In this document: piece after piece, positions 35,354 to 43,211 of the stretch
How positions within the stretch are numbered: position 1 is the first letter of the stretch
Layout: every line of letters begins with the position of its first letter
Program-made: the position numbers and the translations under genes
Source of the DNA: Pirellulaceae bacterium
GTDB taxonomy: Bacteria > Planctomycetota > Planctomycetia > Pirellulales > Pirellulaceae
DNA: 64,000 bases
Assembly (NCBI GenBank): GCA_024102795.1
Contig: JAGFJK010000430.1
Span: forward strand, 1 to 64,000
Reading direction: 5' to 3'
Notes under the pieces: model-generated
Databases searched by the model: none
Told to the model about the DNA's origin: nothing
The model's input: the letters and a program-made list of their open reading frames with translations, nothing else

Positions 35354-36523
35354 ATGCCGCTCTTGCCGATCACTGCCGCAATCCGCACCGGACTAATCAC
35401 GTCTGTCGCGTTGGTTGTGTGTTCGGCGAACATCGCACATGCCGGTTTGAGTGGTCCACCCCCATCGTATTGTCAGCCGACTTCCGACGGTAAGCACATG
35501 CTTGTCATGCTCTCGACAGTTCCCGTCGGGGATGACTCGGGGAACGCATGCACTTTGCCGGACGGACAGAAAGTCAAGTTGCGGGATGAGTTCCCCACAG
35601 GTGGTCTCTACCAGGTTGGTTCAACAAGGCCGGTGTGGACGGCTGACTGGTACGGAGAGCGAAGGCACGTTGTGTTGTCCGCTGATGGCCGCTATGCCGT
35701 GCGAATTAACCGCTTCGGAGATTGTGCCTATGCCAGCGGAGGGACTCTTTCGTGGGGCCTAAAGTTCTACGAACGAGGCGTCGAGATCAAGAGCCACGAC
35801 GTTGCCGACCTGATTGACTATCCATCACTCATGGAGTTCACGTCCTCTGATTGGCATTTTCTTTGGTATCACGACTTTCCAGAAGTGTTGGCAGGAAGAT
35901 ACTTTGACCTGAGCACCTCGACGCGAGACACATACCGGTTCGACGTCACAACCGGCGAGATCGTTGAAGAGCAACGGTTTTGGCGCAACGTGGCACGTGC
36001 GAGTATTGTTGCCGTCGTGGCCATGGCAATCTTGGGAGGGGCATGGTCGGCAGTGCGGATTCACAAACGCAGTGCTACGCCAACGGCCGCACTACCTGCC
36101 GACAGCCTTCATGATCCAACCAACGATGCAAGGAAGCGGTCCTATGGCCTTCGATCTCTATTTGTCGTGATGACGACCGTCGCCATCTTCTGTTGGATAC
36201 CCCACGTCGCCACATTTGCGTTGACCATCGTTCTTGCCGTCCTCGCGACGAGATGGTCGAGACGGCGAATGCGTACGATGACCGGATCTTCGTGGCAAAA
36301 GAGCGCTGCTCGCATGCTTCTGATCATTCCCGGTCTTGGGTGGTTCTTGTGTTACACACTGAGTCTAGGTCCGACATTGTTTTTGGTGAACTACTTCCGA
36401 TTGCCTCACGACGTCCGCCAAGTGCTGCTTCAAGTCCCCTACGCGCCCTTGCTCTGGCTATCTCGGACTTTTCCGGTAGAGAGTATCCCGCCGCTGGATT
36501 GGTATCTTGAAGCGTGGAGTTAG
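35354..36523 (+). CDS. Membrane-anchored hypothetical protein with N-terminal exported domain
   Basis: A 389-residue protein. ATG 35354 follows GGAGG by 10 nt and begins a signal-like segment (LITSVALVVCSANIAHAG); an ATG 16 codons upstream lacks a comparable site. Residues ~30-210 form a polar, aromatic-rich domain (HVVLSADGRYAVRINRFG, YFDLSTSTRDTYRFD), suggestive of a beta fold outside the membrane. Hydrophobic helices follow: VAVVAMAILGGAWSAV, the planctomycete-style SLFVVMTTVAIFCW, ATFALTIVLAVLA and LLIIPGLGWFLCYTL. I do not recognise the family. Its base composition is visibly lower in GC than the flanking genes, consistent with acquisition in the island. Orientation matches its neighbours. 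Confidence 0.6.
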   Translation: MPLLPITAAIRTGLITSVALVVCSANIAHAGLSGPPPSYCQPTSDGKHMLVMLSTVPVGDDSGNACTLPDGQKVKLRDEFPTGGLYQVGSTRPVWTADWYGERRHVVLSADGRYAVRINRFGDCAYASGGTLSWGLKFYERGVEIKSHDVADLIDYPSLMEFTSSDWHFLWYHDFPEVLAGRYFDLSTSTRDTYRFDVTTGEIVEEQRFWRNVARASIVAVVAMAILGGAWSAVRIHKRSATPTAALPADSLHDPTNDARKRSYGLRSLFVVMTTVAIFCWIPHVATFALTIVLAVLATRWSRRRMRTMTGSSWQKSAARMLLIIPGLGWFLCYTLSLGPTLFLVNYFRLPHDVRQVLLQVPYAPLLWLSRTFPVESIPPLDWYLEAWS

Positions 36524-36636
36524 CTTGGCGGTTGGTTGTGTCGGCAACCCGGAGAATCAACGGAAGCGAGTCGCGAGCGATGAAAGACTGCGGCAAATCG
36601 ACGCCACGCCTACCGATTGAGCGGGAGAATCCGGCG

Positions 36637-36787
36637 ATGCTCCACGCGGCTATTCCGCTCGATACCTGTCAGGCAATGTACAAGCGGGCGGCTGACGACG
36701 CCCTCGGCCGGCCACGCCAAGGCCCGCGTCGAGGCGGCAAAGGCCAAGGTGGAAGCGATGACTCTGGGGACGAAGCCGGCGACATGA
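36637..36787 (+). pseudogene. Probable frameshifted small gene
   Basis: One frame from ATG 36637 reads AMYKRAADDAL (ending near 36705). From about 36710 a different frame reads GHAKARVEAAKAKVEAM and ends at TGA 36785-36787. Joined, they would make a short coiled-coil-like protein, so a single-base indel in the GC-rich stretch around 36700-36712 is suspected. The stop overlaps the next ATG as ATGA, as expected of a genuine small operon member. A sequencing error or a coincidental match cannot be excluded. Confidence 0.35.
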
Positions 36788-36903
36788 GCATGAGCGAATT
36801 CCCAACAATGCGGGTTGATCGCTCCCAGTCGCAATCGGTCGAACCGCTGGAAAGCAAGCCAAAGTTCTGGTTTCGCCTCGTCGAGGAGGCCACCGCGCGA
36901 TGA
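36784..36903 (+). CDS. Very small ORF (39 aa) linked by ATGA overlaps
   Basis: A 39-residue frame, MSMSEFPTMRVDRSQSQSV through PKFWFRLVEEATAR. Its ATG overlaps the preceding stop (ATGA at 36784-36787) and its own stop overlaps the ATG of the DUF6883 gene (ATGA at 36900-36903). Two consecutive 4-bp overlaps argue for translational coupling and against chance. No family recognised; it may be an antitoxin-like or leader peptide of the DUF6883/DUF4926 unit. An alternative reading in the same frame extends upstream to GTG 36514. Confidence 0.4.
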   Translation: MSMSEFPTMRVDRSQSQSVEPLESKPKFWFRLVEEATAR

Positions 36904-37232
36904 AGCTTCCGAACGCCGAACACGCAGTAGTCGAGATGCAAAAGCTCGTGGACTATTGCCTCGACCCAGATCACCCGCGCGGAAAACACAAGGCCCGCGT
37001 CTTTCTGTCGTCCTGCGGATTGACGGCCGAACATGCTGACGAATTACGTGTCGCTCTGTTGAACGCGGCCCAGAATCTCGACACCGAGTTGGGCGAACAA
37101 GATGACTACGGGCAGCGATACGTGATAGACTTGGAAGTGAGGGGACCGGCGGGAACGGCTCAGGTCCGAAGCGCCTGGATCATTCGCAAGGGTGAGGACT
37201 ATCCGCGATTTGTTTCTTGTTACGTACTGTAG
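36900..37232 (+). CDS. DUF6883 domain protein
   Basis: A 110-residue soluble protein matching in pattern the DUF6883 family: KLPNAEHAVVEMQKLVDYCL at the start, then DHPRGKHKARVFLSSCGL and a C-terminal half with WIIRKGEDYPRFVSCYVL. Proteins of this family occur alone or as C-terminal domains and are often next to DUF4926 genes, as here (3 bp gap). That arrangement suggests a toxin-immunity or toxin-antitoxin-like pair, but neither biochemical activity nor catalytic residues are established to my knowledge. The start is set by the ATGA overlap with the 39-aa ORF. Full length for the family. Confidence 0.75.
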   Translation: MKLPNAEHAVVEMQKLVDYCLDPDHPRGKHKARVFLSSCGLTAEHADELRVALLNAAQNLDTELGEQDDYGQRYVIDLEVRGPAGTAQVRSAWIIRKGEDYPRFVSCYVL

Positions 37233-37235
37233 GCG

Positions 37236-37463
37236 ATGACCATGAACGATCAACAATTCAAGCTTCTCGACGTTGTCGCTTTGACGAATGACCTGCCCCA
37301 ACGCGGCTTGGTCCGTGGTCAAGTTGGCACAATTGTTGAAACATTACCTCCCGATGCCTTTGAAGTGGAATTCTGCGATAACGACGGCCGAACGTACGCA
37401 ATGCTGGCGCTAAAGGCGTCCCAACTGATGTTGCTTCACCACGAACCGGTGGAAGCCACCTAG
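37236..37463 (+). CDS. DUF4926 domain protein
   Basis: A 75-residue protein with the DUF4926 pattern: FKLLDVVALTNDLPQRGLV, GQVGTIVETLPPDAFEVEF, CDNDGRTYAMLALKASQLM. The predicted fold is a small SH3-like beta-barrel. It begins 3 bp after the DUF6883 stop and may be the cognate binding or immunity partner (inferred from recurrent adjacency). A second in-frame ATG two codons in (37242) is possible. The gene is complete. Confidence 0.78.
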   Translation: MTMNDQQFKLLDVVALTNDLPQRGLVRGQVGTIVETLPPDAFEVEFCDNDGRTYAMLALKASQLMLLHHEPVEAT

Positions 37464-37571
37464 ATCGTGGCGACGGATTGGGAGATTGACGCGGGCTAGG
37501 CAAAAGTTTGATTGCCGGCTAAGGCGGTTGCCCCGTCCGGCCGAAGCCGAGACGCAATGAAAGGCAACATC

Positions 37572-38528
37572 ATGGCCGACGCGATTGTTCCTACTCCAAG
37601 TGAGCATGGCGATCGCGCGGATGATCGTGCCCAGCAAACGGCGACGCGGTTGATTGCTCTTATCGGTCGGCTCTCTTCCACATGGACCACGATCGACACG
37701 GCCCAAGCGGATCGGCTTGACGGCGTAGCTTTGTATTTACTGTGTGGCGCCGGCTTGCTGGAGCTTCAGTTTTCCGGGCGCGCCTGGACGGACGAATCCG
37801 CATTGGACTTTGAGGCTACGGCTTGCGGTGTATGGATCGACGCCGAGCGTAAGAGTATTCTGCCCGAAGAACTACGCCATGCGGTGCCAGCTTGGGCAAC
37901 AAGTGCCGTGGCAGTGCAGCTAAGCTCGGTGGTAGAAGCGCGATTAACTTCCCACGGCGAGCACATAAAGCACGAACTATCTTCCTGCGGCGTGGATTTG
38001 CTCTTGGACTTTGTCTGCGCGACTCCCATTCGTGGGCGTGTGACAGTCCGACTCGTCGGCAACCAAGGCCCCGCGCCGGGGGCAGTGAAGCGGGACGATG
38101 TTGGCGGCGGCATCCTGGCGGCACTTCAAGGTATTGAGGCATCACAAAGGGTTATTGCAGGGGCAGTGGACGGCGGCGATGCGGCGGCGCAACCTTCCGA
38201 ACCCTCAGCAGAACTGTTCCACGATGTGACGCTGGCTGCGAAAGTAGTCGTTGGTGGAAAACGCACTGCCGGACTATCGCGACTCGTCGAGATCGCGAAG
38301 TCAAAAGAACCGGCTGGCCGCAAGTTGCACCTGATGGAAAAAACCGGCCTGATTCGGCCGGACGTATCGGCGGCTGAGTTGGCCGCGCTATTGAAAGTGA
38401 CGCCGGCAGCCGTCAAGAAGACGCGCTGGTGGAAGACGCGAATGGCGCAGCGACGCAGTGCAACGGCTGAGGCCAACGCGCCGTATAAAGATCGCCGCCG
38501 GCCCGGCCAACGCGGGCGCCGCCGGTAA
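37572..38528 (+). CDS. Hypothetical protein with C-terminal HTH-like segment
   Basis: A 318-residue soluble protein, not recognised. I chose ATG 37572 because AAAGG sits 8 nt upstream; ATG 37557 is an alternative. Residues ~20-150 are mixed alpha/beta (LDGVALYLLCGAGLLELQF, SVVEARLTSHGEHIKHEL). Residues ~230-300 are basic and end in a helix-turn-helix-like stretch (SAAELAALLKVTPAAVKKT) followed by a very basic tail (KDRRRPGQRGRRR). This suggests nucleic-acid binding. It is the last gene before the intergenic stretch that precedes the excisionase-like gene, so it may belong to the element's regulation or be cargo. Confidence 0.55.
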   Translation: MADAIVPTPSEHGDRADDRAQQTATRLIALIGRLSSTWTTIDTAQADRLDGVALYLLCGAGLLELQFSGRAWTDESALDFEATACGVWIDAERKSILPEELRHAVPAWATSAVAVQLSSVVEARLTSHGEHIKHELSSCGVDLLLDFVCATPIRGRVTVRLVGNQGPAPGAVKRDDVGGGILAALQGIEASQRVIAGAVDGGDAAAQPSEPSAELFHDVTLAAKVVVGGKRTAGLSRLVEIAKSKEPAGRKLHLMEKTGLIRPDVSAAELAALLKVTPAAVKKTRWWKTRMAQRRSATAEANAPYKDRRRPGQRGRRR

Positions 38529-38659
38529 GCGAAAGTTACTGGTAAGTTACCGGTAACCATTTTCTACGAACTTCTCAATGCCGCACGGCACAACGCCTTG
38601 CGGTTTTTTTCTGCGCACGTGGTTGCCGTTTTAGGTTGCCTTCTGCAGCCCTCTATTGA

Positions 38660-38678
38660 GGGCCACGCCGTGTGGCCC
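38660..38678. promoter_or_regulatory. Palindrome upstream of the excisionase-like gene (possible operator)
   Basis: GGGCCAC, loop GCCGT, GTGGCCC: a perfect 7-bp dyad ending 14 bp before ATG 38693. Its position just before a HTH gene suits an operator or a start-proximal hairpin. No T-run, so not a terminator. Confidence 0.4.
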
Positions 38679-38692
38679 ATTCGAGGACTCAC

Positions 38693-38938
38693 ATGGAGCG
38701 AATGACGATGGCAACGCAAATCGTGCAATCCCTGGCCCTCCGCCCGCGCGAAGCGGCGAAGGCCCTGGGCATTTCCGCCCGCACGCTCTGGGGACTTACG
38801 GCCCCGCGAGGCCCGATTCCCTGCCTGCGGATCGGCCACGGCAAGCGACAAACCGTGCTGTACCCCGTGGCCGAGTTGCAAGCGTGGCTGAGCCGGCAAG
38901 CCGAAGCCGAGAAAGGGGGCGACGATGACGCCCGTTGA
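38693..38938 (+). CDS. Excisionase/AlpA-like helix-turn-helix protein
   Basis: An 81-residue DNA-binding protein. LRPREAAKALGISARTLWGL is a MerR/excisionase-type HTH; then CLRIGHGKRQTVLYPVAELQ, the wing with the typical strand-Pro-helix pattern, and a charged tail (SRQAEAEKGGDDDAR). Small proteins like this direct excision or activate integrase in integrative elements. ATG 38693 is preceded by GAGG at 7 nt; in-frame ATGs at 38702 and 38708 are alternatives. Its end overlaps the following primase gene by 14 bp, so the two are coupled. It probably cooperates with the integrase 3 kb downstream. Confidence 0.75.
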   Translation: MERMTMATQIVQSLALRPREAAKALGISARTLWGLTAPRGPIPCLRIGHGKRQTVLYPVAELQAWLSRQAEAEKGGDDDAR

Positions 38939-41136
38939 ACGGCTGTTGGCCAAGCTGCCCGACGCCAAGCAAGCCGTCAAGGGCTGGTCGGCGCGCTGCC
39001 CGGCCCATGAAGACCGACGGGCGAGCCTGTCCATTGGCGAAGGGGAAGACGGCCGGGCGCTGGTCAAGTGCCACGCCGGCTGCAAACCCGATGCAATCTG
39101 CGCGGCGGTCGGCCTGCGCGTGGTGGACCTGATGCCCACGGCCGATACGTTGCCGAAGCCGAGCAAGCCCAGGGGCAACGGCAAGCCCCGCATCGTCGCC
39201 CAGTACGATTACCGCGACGAAGCCGGCAACGTGCTGTTTCAAGCCGTGCGATTCGATCCGAAGGATTTTCGGCAACGGCGGCCGAAGCCCGGCGGTGGCT
39301 GGGAGTGGAGCGTCAAAGGGGTGCGCGTAGTTCCCTATCGGCTGCCGGAACTACTTGCCGAGCCGGCGCGGGCGGTGGTGGTTGCCGAAGGGGAGAAGGA
39401 TTGCGACAACCTTGCGCGTATGGGCGTATTGGCGACCTGCAACGCCAGCGGCGCGGGGAAGTGGACGGCCGAGCATTCGGCATTCCTGCGCGGCCGGCGG
39501 GACGAACGACGAACTGAAACGGCTGGCCGAAGCCGCGCCCGTTTGGACACCCGACGCGCAGCCGTGGCCGGAAATCATTTCTTTCGGCGTGATGGACCTG
39601 CCCAACTTTCCGACGCACGTATTGCCCGACGCGCTGCGGCGATGGGTGGAAGCCGAGTCGCACGCCACGCAAACGCCGGCGGACCTGGCGGCGCTGTTGG
39701 CGTTGTCGGTTTGCTCCGTCGGAATCGCCCGGCGCGTGGTGGTGGAACCTCGCCCCGGCTGGCGCGAGCCCGTGAACCTGTTTACGGCCGTGCTGCTTGA
39801 ACCTGGAAACCGCAAGTCTGCCGTCTTCGCCGATGCGATGAAACCGCTTCGCGAGTTGGAAGCGGAGATGATCGAAGCTGCGCGGCCGGAAGTGGCCCGC
39901 GCACAATCCGACCGGCGGCAAGATGAAGCCCGACTGCGGAAACTGGAAAAGACGGCGGCCGAGAAACACGGCGACGAAGCCGCGCAAGCCCGACACGATG
40001 CCGGCAACCTGGCGGCGGACCTGGCCGACGGGGCCGAGCCGGTCTTGCCCCGGTTGATTGTCGATGATGCCACGGCGGAAAAGCTGGGCATCATGCTGGC
40101 CGAGCAAGGCGGACGCATCGCCAGTATGTCGCCCGAAGGGGGCGTGTTTGACCTGATGGCCGGCTTGTATTCCAAGAGCGGCATTCCGCAATTCGGCGTG
40201 TACCTGATGGGGCATTCCGGCGATGACCTGATTACGGATCGGGTGAGCCGCAAGAGCGTGCGCGTGGAACGGCCAGCGCTGACGTGCGCCTACGCGATGC
40301 AGCCGGCAGTCATCGAGGGGCTGGCCGAGAATGCGGCCTTTCGCGGGCGGGGGCTGCTGGCCCGGTTTCTCTACGCGGCCCCGCAAAGCTGGATTGGCCG
40401 GCGGGAAATCGCGCCCGCGCCGGTTTCCGACGCCACGCGGGAAGCGTATCGCCAAGCGGTGCGGGCGCTGGCCGAACTCGAAGGCGAAATCGTCTTGCAA
40501 CTGTCGGCCGGCGCGGCGGCCTTACTCCGCGATTGGGAAGCCGAAGTCGAAGCGATGTTGGCCGAAGGCGGGCAAATGGAAATCATGCGAGATTGGGGCG
40601 CGAAGCTGGCCGGCGCAACGCTGCGACTGGCGGCCGTGCTGCATTGCGTGGATCATGGCCCGGCCGGGCACATCGAGGGGCCGACCATCGCGGCGGCGGT
40701 GGAAATCTCCCGCTATCTGGTTCCGCACGCCGAAGCCGTGCTGAACATGATGTTGGCCAGCGAAGAAACTTCCGACGATGACGCCCGCTATGTCTTGCGG
40801 TGGATCGAACGCCACGGCCGGCGGGAGTTCACCAAGCGGGACGCCCAACAACACGGCAAGCGGCGATTCCCAAAGGCCGATGACATTGACCCCGCGTTAG
40901 CCGAACTGACGCGGCGAGGATACATCCGGCTGCGGCCGGTTGAAGCGAGCGGCCCCGGCCGGCCCCCGTCGCCCACGTTCGACGTGAACCCGGCGACGCT
41001 TGCCGACGCGAAGCCTGAAAAGTGTTCTCACAATTCCCACAATTCGCCCGTCGAACCGGAAAGCGGCAATTCTGGGAATATCAAGAGCGCTCTGGAGCAG
41101 ACTGAAAACACGAACCGCGTGCGGGTGACGATATGA
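38925..41136 (+). pseudogene. Primase (CHC2 zinc finger/TOPRIM)-DUF3987 helicase gene, broken by an internal deletion
   Basis: The N-terminal part (38925 to ~39500) has a CHC2-like zinc site, C25, H28, C49 and C53 (RCPAHEDRRASLSIG, KCHAGC), then the TOPRIM start AEGEKDCDNLARMG and GAGKW. At 39490-39501 the frame changes and continues to 41136 with AAGGTNDELKRL and a DUF3987 ATPase-like domain: EPGNRKSAVF as a degenerate P-loop, then GGRIASMSPEGGVFDLMAG. The expected rest of TOPRIM, including the metal-binding V-V-L-P-D-N-D segment and G-D-V-S-D-W, is absent. The joint reads GCGGCCGGCGGG, which could encode either flank (RGRR or AAGG), so a deletion between short direct repeats explains both the loss and the frameshift. 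Replicative primase function is probably lost; the DUF3987 part might still be translated from an internal Met. Confidence 0.75.
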
Positions 41137-41498
41137 CGCGCACGCCTTCCACACTCGCCGACCTGTTGGCCGACTGCGACGCTCACGGAATCCGGCTTGC
41201 GCTGGCTGATGGCGACGGGCTGGCAATCGACGCCCCGCAAGACGCCCTGACTCCCGACCTGTTGGCCCGGCTGAAAGCCCACAAGGCCGACTTGCTGGCC
41301 ATGCTGCGGTCCGCGCCCGAAGTGACCCTCAACAACCAAGCCGATGCGGCGGCGGTCTGGCAAGCGGCCCTGGATCGGCTGGATGGTGACCCGCTGTTTC
41401 CGGCCGATGTGATGGAAGCCATGCGGGCGGCAGAGGCCCGATGGATTGACGATGTGAACGATTGCGAACCGAGAATAACTACTAGACACAACGGATAG
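41133..41498 (+). CDS. Small protein with TubC N-terminal docking-like domain
   Basis: A 121-residue protein. Residues ~6-55 (TLADLLADCDAHGIRLALAD, DGLAIDAPQDAL, LLARLKAHKADLLAML) match the TubC_N docking-domain pattern, a small alpha/beta fold that mediates protein-protein contacts. In mobile elements it occurs after primase genes, as here, and is unlikely to act in polyketide synthesis. The C-terminal half is helical and acidic with no motif. ATG 41133 overlaps the stop of the primase gene (ATGA), implying translational coupling to the DUF3987 part and supporting continued expression of that 3' region. Confidence 0.68.
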   Translation: MTRTPSTLADLLADCDAHGIRLALADGDGLAIDAPQDALTPDLLARLKAHKADLLAMLRSAPEVTLNNQADAAAVWQAALDRLDGDPLFPADVMEAMRAAEARWIDDVNDCEPRITTRHNG

Positions 41499-41517
41499 TA
41501 TCGGCGATAATCTGGAC

Positions 41518-41751
41518 ATGGCGAAGAAACGAACAAGAAGCAAAAAGCTGACTGACCAGTTGCGGCAGGCAATCGACGATTCCGGCATGACGCGGTATCG
41601 CATCGCCCAGGAAACCGGAATCAGCGAAGCGACATTGAGCAAGTTCTACTTGGGCCAGCGGGGGCTTTCGATGGAAGCCTTGAACGCCTTGGGCGAGTGT
41701 TTGCAACTGACAATTCACCTGGGCCGCAAGCCCGAACAGAAAGGTAAGTGA
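41518..41751 (+). CDS. XRE-family helix-turn-helix regulator
   Basis: A 77-residue DNA-binding protein. A basic N-terminus (MAKKRTRSKKL) leads into LRQAIDDSGMTRYRIAQETG and ISEATLSKFYLGQRGLS, the Cro/C1-type HTH with the recognition helix around ATLSKF. It ends just before the integrase ATG (3 bp gap), so it probably controls or is co-transcribed with integrase. Complete and standard in size. It may act as the element's repressor or as a small transcription activator. Confidence 0.82.
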   Translation: MAKKRTRSKKLTDQLRQAIDDSGMTRYRIAQETGISEATLSKFYLGQRGLSMEALNALGECLQLTIHLGRKPEQKGK

Positions 41752-41754
41752 ACG

Positions 41755-43107
41755 ATGGCTAGCATCGCCAAAGATAGGAACGGCACTCGGCGGATTCTTT
41801 TCGTGGCCCCCGACGGGCGGCGGCCGACGATCCGGCTGGGCAAGGTTTCCCAGCGGGCGGCTGAGAGCATCAAGTACCGCGTGGAGCAACTGCTTGAAGC
41901 GCTTAATCTCAAACGCCCGATGGAAGCTGACTTGGCCCAATGGGTAACGGACCTGGAACCGTGGTTGGCCAAGAGGCTTGCGGCTGCGGGATTGATTGCC
42001 AACCCCGAAGCCAAGGCGGCGGCAACGCTGGGGCCGTTTCTGACGGACTTTGTGGAACGTCGCATCGACGTGAAGCCGGCGACGAAAGAAGTATGGTCGC
42101 AAGTGGTGCGGAACCTTGAGGACCATTTCGGCGGGGATCGGGACTTGGCCGACGTGACCGAAGCCGACGCCGAAGACTTCAAGATGTACCTTGTAGGGCA
42201 AAAGCTGGCGCCGACCACGGTTGCCAAGCGACTGCAATTCGCCCGCATGTTCTTCAAGGCGGCGAAGAAACGAAAGCTGATTGCCAACAACCCATTCGCC
42301 GAAGTGTCGGCCAAAGCAGTAATGCGGCAGGATCGGCAGCGATTCATCACGCCAGAGGAAACCGACCGGCTGTTGGCGGTCTGCAATCCGACGTGGCGGG
42401 TAATCGTCGCCCTGTCGCGTTACGGTGGCCTGCGATGCCCCAGCGAAGTTCTCTCGCTCCGCTGGCAGGATGTTGATTGGGAGGCCGGCCGCATCGTGGT
42501 GCAATCGCCGAAGACGGAACATCACGTTGGCAAGGCGAGTCGCACCATACCGCTATTCGCCGAACTGCGGCCGATCCTGTCCGAAGCCTTCGACCTGGCC
42601 CCCGACGGCGCGGTGTACGTTGTGGACGGCAACCACCGCGAAGCGGCGAACACGGCGAGCGGCTGGCGGAATTGCAATCTGCGAACGCAATTCGAGCGGA
42701 TCGTCAAGCGCGCCGGCCTACAACCCTGGCCCCGGCTGTTCCACGCCATGCGGGCGAGCCGTGAAACCGAACTGGCGAAGGAATACCCGATCCACGTTGT
42801 AACCGCGTGGCTGGGCAACACGCCCCGCATCGCCTTGAAGCATTACCTGCAAGTGACCGACGCCGACTTTGAACGGGCGGCGGAAGCGTCAAAGGAAGGC
42901 GGCGCAGAAAGCGGCGCACGAAGCGCACAAAATGCGGCGCAGAGGGGACGCGCCGCGAAGGGCGGGGAATCGCAAGAGGAAGGCGCAACCCCTGTTGGCT
43001 GCGCCGCTTTTGCGACTCCTGACGATACGCAACGTGTTACTACAAAAGGACTTAGCGGAGAGGACAGGATTCGAACCTGCGGACCAGTTACCCGGTCACG
43101 GATTTAG
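41755..43107 (+). CDS. Tyrosine-type site-specific integrase
   Basis: A 450-residue phage-type integrase that would cut and join DNA at the tRNA-Ser site. An N-terminal arm-binding region (~1-70) and a SAM-like core-binding domain (~85-190; TVAKRLQFARMFFKAAKKR) precede the catalytic domain. Active-site residues are R227 (YGGLRCPSE), H330 and R333 (FHAMRASRE) and the nucleophile Y364 (KHYLQV); the remaining conserved positions fit. After Y364 an extra ~85-residue Ala/Gly/Arg-rich tail runs to the stop. The last ~17 codons (SGEDRIRTCG onward) are the complement of the tRNA-Ser gene, so the natural C-terminus depends on the insertion junction. It follows the XRE gene by 3 bp. Confidence 0.92.
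   Translation: MASIAKDRNGTRRILFVAPDGRRPTIRLGKVSQRAAESIKYRVEQLLEALNLKRPMEADLAQWVTDLEPWLAKRLAAAGLIANPEAKAAATLGPFLTDFVERRIDVKPATKEVWSQVVRNLEDHFGGDRDLADVTEADAEDFKMYLVGQKLAPTTVAKRLQFARMFFKAAKKRKLIANNPFAEVSAKAVMRQDRQRFITPEETDRLLAVCNPTWRVIVALSRYGGLRCPSEVLSLRWQDVDWEAGRIVVQSPKTEHHVGKASRTIPLFAELRPILSEAFDLAPDGAVYVVDGNHREAANTASGWRNCNLRTQFERIVKRAGLQPWPRLFHAMRASRETELAKEYPIHVVTAWLGNTPRIALKHYLQVTDADFERAAEASKEGGAESGARSAQNAAQRGRAAKGGESQEEGATPVGCAAFATPDDTQRVTTKGLSGEDRIRTCGPVTRSRI
43056..43080. other. Likely attachment site (attR/attL side) at the tRNA-Ser 3' end
   Basis: The tRNA acceptor 3' half and T-arm coincide with the 3' end of the integrase gene, the usual recombination target of tyrosine integrases. 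The exact core length cannot be given because the second copy was not found in the window. Confidence 0.45.
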
Positions 43108-43142
43108 CAAACCCGCGCTTTCGACCACTCAGCCACCTCTCC
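43056..43142 (-). tRNA. tRNA-Ser(GCU)
   Basis: Read on the minus strand, GGAGAGG (43142-43136) pairs with CCTCTCC (43063-43057) as the acceptor stem, with discriminator G at 43056. The D-arm GGCTGAGTGG, the anticodon loop TTGCTAA with anticodon GCT (43108-43106), a long class II variable arm (GACCGGGTAACTGGTC) and the T-arm GCAGGTTCGAATCCTG are all present. The long variable arm fits serine. CCA is not encoded (CTA follows the discriminator), so it must be added enzymatically. The integrase gene overlaps its 3' half antisense, with its stop codon in the anticodon loop. Confidence 0.97.
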
Positions 43143-43211
43143 CGGTGGGCCGTGCTGAGGTCCAGAACGGACCGTTCATCCGCTCCAACCCAAACACCGG
43201 CGTCTGGTCTT

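Larger units (their letters stand above)
34705..43107 (+). mobile_element. Integrative island next to tRNA-Ser(GCU); left end uncertain
   Basis: From the end of the protease pair to the tRNA, genes change to accessory types: small overlapping ORFs, a DUF6883/DUF4926 pair, excisionase-like HTH, primase/DUF3987, XRE regulator and tyrosine integrase. The integrase is the last gene and runs antisense into the tRNA-Ser 3' half, the standard layout for an element inserted at a tRNA 3' end. Reading by eye I did not find a second copy of the tRNA end between 34.7 and 43.0 kb. The left boundary is therefore inferred from gene content, and 38.5 kb is an alternative. The broken primase suggests a decayed element. 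Confidence 0.5.
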
